Source: Deinococcus radiotolerans
GTDB lineage: Bacteria; Deinococcota; Deinococci; Deinococcales; Deinococcaceae
Reading direction: 5' to 3'
Length of the DNA: 64,000 nucleotides
Assembly (NCBI RefSeq): GCF_014647435.1
Contig: NZ_BMPE01000011.1
Location: 1 to 64,000, forward strand
Part shown: piece after piece, positions 61,216-64,000 of the stretch
How the letters are laid out: every line of letters starts with the position of its first letter
Numbering within the stretch: position 1 is the stretch's first letter
Notes under the pieces: generated by a model
What the model was told of the DNA's origin: nothing
The model's input: only the letters and a program-made list of their open reading frames with translations
Databases searched by the model: none
Position numbers and translations under genes: made by a program

Positions 61216-61578
61216 ATGGCACGAATTCTGATTGTTGATGACTCCCCCGCCGACCTGAAGTTCATGGAAGCCGCCCTGAAAGCCACGCCCCACAGCGTCA
61301 CCGCACTGAACGACCCCGCCCAGGTCGAGGCGGTCGCCGACCAGCTGCGCCCGGACCTGCTCCTCGTGGACGTCGTCATGCCCGGCCGCAACGGCTACGA
61401 GGTCGTGCGCGGCCTGCGCCGCCAGCCCGGCATGGACAACCTGAAAGTCGTGTTCGTGTCCAGCAAGGGCACCGAGACCGACGTGAAATGGGGCCTGCGT
61501 CAGGGCGCCGACGACTACATCGTCAAACCCTACACGCCCGAGCAGGTCCTGGGCGTCGTGAACCGGCTGATCGGCTGA
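61216..61578 (+). CDS. CheY-like response regulator, PilG/PilH type
   Basis: A 120-residue single-domain receiver. The phosphorylation site is aspartate 53 in LLLVDVVMPGRNGYE, with acidic pocket DDSPADL at residues 9-10, the switch serine in VFVSSKGTETD and the lysine in YIVKPYTPEQV. Such single receivers in type IV pilus chemosensory systems (PilG, PilH) carry the signal from the CheA-like kinase to the pilus motors. It is followed directly (overlapping TGATG) by the CheW-like gene and 58 bp further by the MCP-like gene. A TATCCT box near 61156 may give it its own promoter. Confidence 0.9.
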   Translation: MARILIVDDSPADLKFMEAALKATPHSVTALNDPAQVEAVADQLRPDLLLVDVVMPGRNGYEVVRGLRRQPGMDNLKVVFVSSKGTETDVKWGLRQGADDYIVKPYTPEQVLGVVNRLIG

Positions 61579-61958
61579 TGCCCGACGCGCTGCTCGTCCG
61601 CGTGCAGGACACCCGCCTGGCGCTGCCCCTCTCGGGCGAGCAGACCATCGCGGAAGTCGGCCCCATCGCCCCGCTGCCCCACGGTGAACCGCTGCTGCGC
61701 GGCCTGACCACCCTTCAGGGCCGCGCCGTGCCCCTGCTGGACCTCGCGCCGCTGCTGGGCCACCCCGCCGCCACCCCCGCCCTGATGGTCCTGACCAGCC
61801 TGGAGGGCGAACGTGTCGCCCTGCTCGTGGATGAGGTCTACGGCGTCAGCAGCGTCCCCACGCCCCCCCCCGGCACCAGCCTGCTGCTGGACGTGCCCGG
61901 CGGCCCCCTCCTGAACCCGACGGCCCTGATCCGCGATCTGCGCGACCACCTGAGCTGA
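61578..61958 (+). CDS. CheW-like coupling protein, PilI type
   Basis: A 126-residue CheW-domain protein, an adaptor that joins the MCP-type receptor to the histidine kinase. It has the expected beta-barrel pattern: LLVRVQDTRLALPLSGEQTIAEVGPIAPLPHGEPLLRGLTTLQGRAVPLLDLAPLLG, then RVALLVDEVYGV and a terminal helix DLRDHLS. It is a little shorter than E. coli CheW. Its start overlaps the stop of the response-regulator gene (TGATG), so translation is coupled. The neighbours name it PilI in a twitching or surface-sensing pathway. Confidence 0.85.
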   Translation: MPDALLVRVQDTRLALPLSGEQTIAEVGPIAPLPHGEPLLRGLTTLQGRAVPLLDLAPLLGHPAATPALMVLTSLEGERVALLVDEVYGVSSVPTPPPGTSLLLDVPGGPLLNPTALIRDLRDHLS

Positions 61959-62016
61959 CCCGCCCCCCGCACCTCACCCCACGCCCCTTCCCCCGCTCCC
62001 GCCCGGAGGTCCACCC

Positions 62017-64000
62017 ATGCAACTCCAGTTCCAGACTGCCCGCCTCAACCGCGCCAATCGCAAAACCAACGCCCAGCGAGTCGGGTGGCTGGGACAGCTG
62101 CGCGTGGGTCAGAAGCTCTCGCTGGCCGCGTTCGCGTTCGCCGTCCCGCTGACCGTGCTGGTCAGCACGCTGCTCGTCGAGCAGCAGAGCGCCATCACGA
62201 AAACCAAGTTGGAACTGTCCGGCATCGAGCAGTTCGGGCCGCTGCGTGACATCAACACCAACCTCGCGGGCTTCGTCTCCACCGCCCTGCGTGGGGACAG
62301 CGGCGGCGCCGCGAAGGCCGCGTCGGCCATGGACGGCGCTATCGACCGGCTCGAAGCGCAGGTGTCGCCCGAGTACCGCGAGCGCGTGCAGTCCCTGCGC
62401 CGCGACTGGAAGACCCTGCCCGACTCCATCGGCACGCAGCCGGACCTCGCGATCCTGCAGACGTACGCGCAGCTGCTCAGCACCTACCAGCGCGACCTGA
62501 GCGAGGATCTCCTGACCCAGTCGGGCCTGATGCTCGACCCGGTGCCCAACACCTTCCACACCATGGAAGCCACGCTGCGCATCCTGCCGCGCCTGTCCAC
62601 CGGTCTGAACCTCGCGGCACTGACCACGGAAGCGGGCCGCCGCGAGCCCGGCGACGACAGCTCCTACCTCAGCGTGCTGCGGGACCTGAACGTCACCCTG
62701 CAAGACGCCCTGACCGCCTACAACGCCAGCGTGGACCGCGTGGTCCGCGCCGACCCCAAGGCCGGGGCCGCCCTGAGCGAGGCCGCCACGAAACTCAACG
62801 AGGCCGTCACGCCCGCCCTGGCCGACCTGGGCGCCGCCGTGGAAGGCGGCAGCCTGAACAGCGTGGACGTGCAGGGCATCCAGAACAGCGCGCTGCTCCA
62901 GGTGGGCGCCGCGTACAACTCCGGCGTGGAAACACTGACCCGCGACCTGCAGAGCCGCATGAGTGACACGGAACGCCAGCGTCTGCTGTCCCTGCTGGCG
63001 ATCATCGCGGCGCTGGTGCTGGCCTTCACGCTGCTGATCCGCCTGTCGCGCGCCATCGTCAAGCCCCTGACCGAACTGACCCGCGCCAGCCGCGCCGTGT
63101 CCAGCGGCGACCTGAACGTGCAGGTGCCCGTGCAGACCCGCGACGAGCTGGGCTACATGGCGCATACCTTCAACAACGCCACCACGCAGCTGCGCGTCAA
63201 CGAGGAGAAGAACCTCAACGAGCGCGAGGAAGCGGCCAAACTCCAGAACAACATCGGTTCGTTCCTGGACGTCACCATGGACATCGCCGGCGGCGACCTG
63301 ACCCGCCGCGGCGTGGTCAGTGAGGACGTGCTGGGGAACGTCGTGGACTCCATCAACCTGATGGTCGACGAGCTGGGGCAGGTGCTGGGCGAGGTGCAGA
63401 AGGCGTCGGTGTCCGTGACGGACGCCAGCCGCGACATGCTGCGCACCACCGACCAGATCGTGCAGGGCGCCGACACCACCACCCAGGAAACCCGCCGCGT
63501 GGCCGCACAGGTGCGCGCCGTGACCGACGGCTTCCGCGACATGGCCGAGGCCGCGCAGCTCAGCGCCGAATCCGCACGCCAGGCGCTCGAAGCGTCCGAG
63601 CAGGGCCGCGAGGCCGTGCTGGGCACCCTGGACGGCATGCAGAACATCCGCCGCGAGGTGCAGGGCGTGGCCCGGCGCATCAAGACCCTCGGTGAACGCT
63701 CCCTGGAAATTCAGGAAATCGTGGACACCATCTCGCGCCTGTCCAGCCAGACCAACCTGCTGGCACTGAACGCCTCCATCGAGGCGGCCGGTGCAGGCGC
63801 CGCCGGCAGCCGCTTCGCGATCGTGGCAGACGAAGTGCGTAAACTCGCGGACTCCTCCGCGCAGGCCACCGCGCGCATCGCCAGCCTGATCCGCACGGTG
63901 CAGCTGGAAATCACCGAGGTGGTCGGCAGCGTGGAGGACAACACCCGCGAGGTGGAACAGGGCTACCGCGTCGCCGCCATCGCCGGGGAACGCATCGAGC
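62017..64000 (+). CDS. Methyl-accepting chemotaxis protein, PilJ type (partial at window end)
   Basis: A receptor of which 661 residues are seen; the end lies past the window. The start ATG 62017 follows CGGAGGT. There is one membrane segment at about residues 33-55 (AFAFAVPLTVLVSTLL), a long helical sensor region, and a second segment near residue 325 (LLSLLAIIAALVLAFTLLI). A HAMP domain follows (RLSRAIVKPLTELTRASRAVSSGDLNVQVPVQTRDELGYM), then a second HAMP-like stretch (DVTMDIAGGDLTRRGVVSEDVLGNV), and the signalling helices with hairpin tip IVDTISRLSSQTNLLALNASIEAAGAGAAGSRFAIVADEVRKLADSSAQ. A PilJ role is inferred from the neighbours; the Gly-rich 'AAGS' is a small insertion in the conserved tip. 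Confidence 0.9.
   Translation, partial: MQLQFQTARLNRANRKTNAQRVGWLGQLRVGQKLSLAAFAFAVPLTVLVSTLLVEQQSAITKTKLELSGIEQFGPLRDINTNLAGFVSTALRGDSGGAAKAASAMDGAIDRLEAQVSPEYRERVQSLRRDWKTLPDSIGTQPDLAILQTYAQLLSTYQRDLSEDLLTQSGLMLDPVPNTFHTMEATLRILPRLSTGLNLAALTTEAGRREPGDDSSYLSVLRDLNVTLQDALTAYNASVDRVVRADPKAGAALSEAATKLNEAVTPALADLGAAVEGGSLNSVDVQGIQNSALLQVGAAYNSGVETLTRDLQSRMSDTERQRLLSLLAIIAALVLAFTLLIRLSRAIVKPLTELTRASRAVSSGDLNVQVPVQTRDELGYMAHTFNNATTQLRVNEEKNLNEREEAAKLQNNIGSFLDVTMDIAGGDLTRRGVVSEDVLGNVVDSINLMVDELGQVLGEVQKASVSVTDASRDMLRTTDQIVQGADTTTQETRRVAAQVRAVTDGFRDMAEAAQLSAESARQALEASEQGREAVLGTLDGMQNIRREVQGVARRIKTLGERSLEIQEIVDTISRLSSQTNLLALNASIEAAGAGAAGSRFAIVADEVRKLADSSAQATARIASLIRTVQLEITEVVGSVEDNTREVEQGYRVAAIAGERIE

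Overview
The window is GC-rich chromosomal DNA from a member of the genus Deinococcus. The main reasons are an IrrE/PprI-type metalloprotease gene (444-1262) that overlaps the start of a folate operon, a DdrO-type radiation/desiccation response motif in front of uvrB (10161-10177), and start codons lying 6-7 bases after a TANNNT box at about 23 genes, which is the leaderless pattern known in Deinococcus. The species cannot be named from the sequence alone. No complete IS element, prophage, CRISPR array or rRNA operon is seen.

Layout. 1-3.6 kb: acyl-CoA-binding protein, irrE, folP, folB, folK. 3.6-8 kb: a minus-strand dsRBD/HAD/YraN operon ending against a 134-bp inverted-repeat element, then a uracil permease between two related small secreted proteins. 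8-12.4 kb: uvrB, an MFS exporter and a LysR regulator. 12.5-17.1 kb: aceE and aceF, with a large octamer-built hairpin between them. 17.1-21.5 kb: a lipoprotein, a small RNA-ligase-like protein and a ugp-type ABC uptake system without its ATPase. 21.6-29 kb: KtrA, a degenerate membrane GGDEF protein, 5-oxoprolinase genes pxpA and pxpBC, an S41-like lipoprotein and a nitrilase-fold protein lacking its cysteine. 29.0-29.6 kb: four tRNAs (two Ser, two identical Arg). 29.6-35.2 kb: subtilase, SDR, DUF4384 protein, collagen-like protein, a 47-residue lipoprotein, an AT-rich gap and tRNA-Gln.

35.2-46.3 kb: a DUF1998 helicase with an added HTH and a PcrA/UvrD-like C-terminal domain, a histidine kinase, two large lipoproteins diverging from an AT-rich promoter region, and a degenerate GGDEF gene next to a Lipoprotein_15-like gene. 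46.4-54.7 kb: ispF, trmL, a small gene under a paired palindromic operator followed by an ArsR-DUF2087 regulator, an RtcB-like ligase, an M29 aminopeptidase, a Tat-secreted ferritin-like protein, a MerR-like regulator and mdh. 54.7-59.8 kb: a structured 431-bp gap, an enoyl-CoA hydratase, wrbA, glpX, a 36-residue membrane peptide and pgm. 60.3-64 kb: an MHYT membrane sensor followed by PilG-, PilI- and PilJ-like chemosensory genes; the last runs off the window.

Links between genes. IrrE cleaves the repressor DdrO after damage, and uvrB here carries the matching operator on its -10 box, so a regulator and one of its likely targets lie within 10 kb. Central carbon genes (aceEF, mdh, glpX, pgm) are scattered. 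The most unusual items are the helicase fusion, the double palindromic operator at 47464-47508, the collagen-like/lipopeptide locus, the inverted-repeat element at 4014-4147 and the structured gap before mdh.
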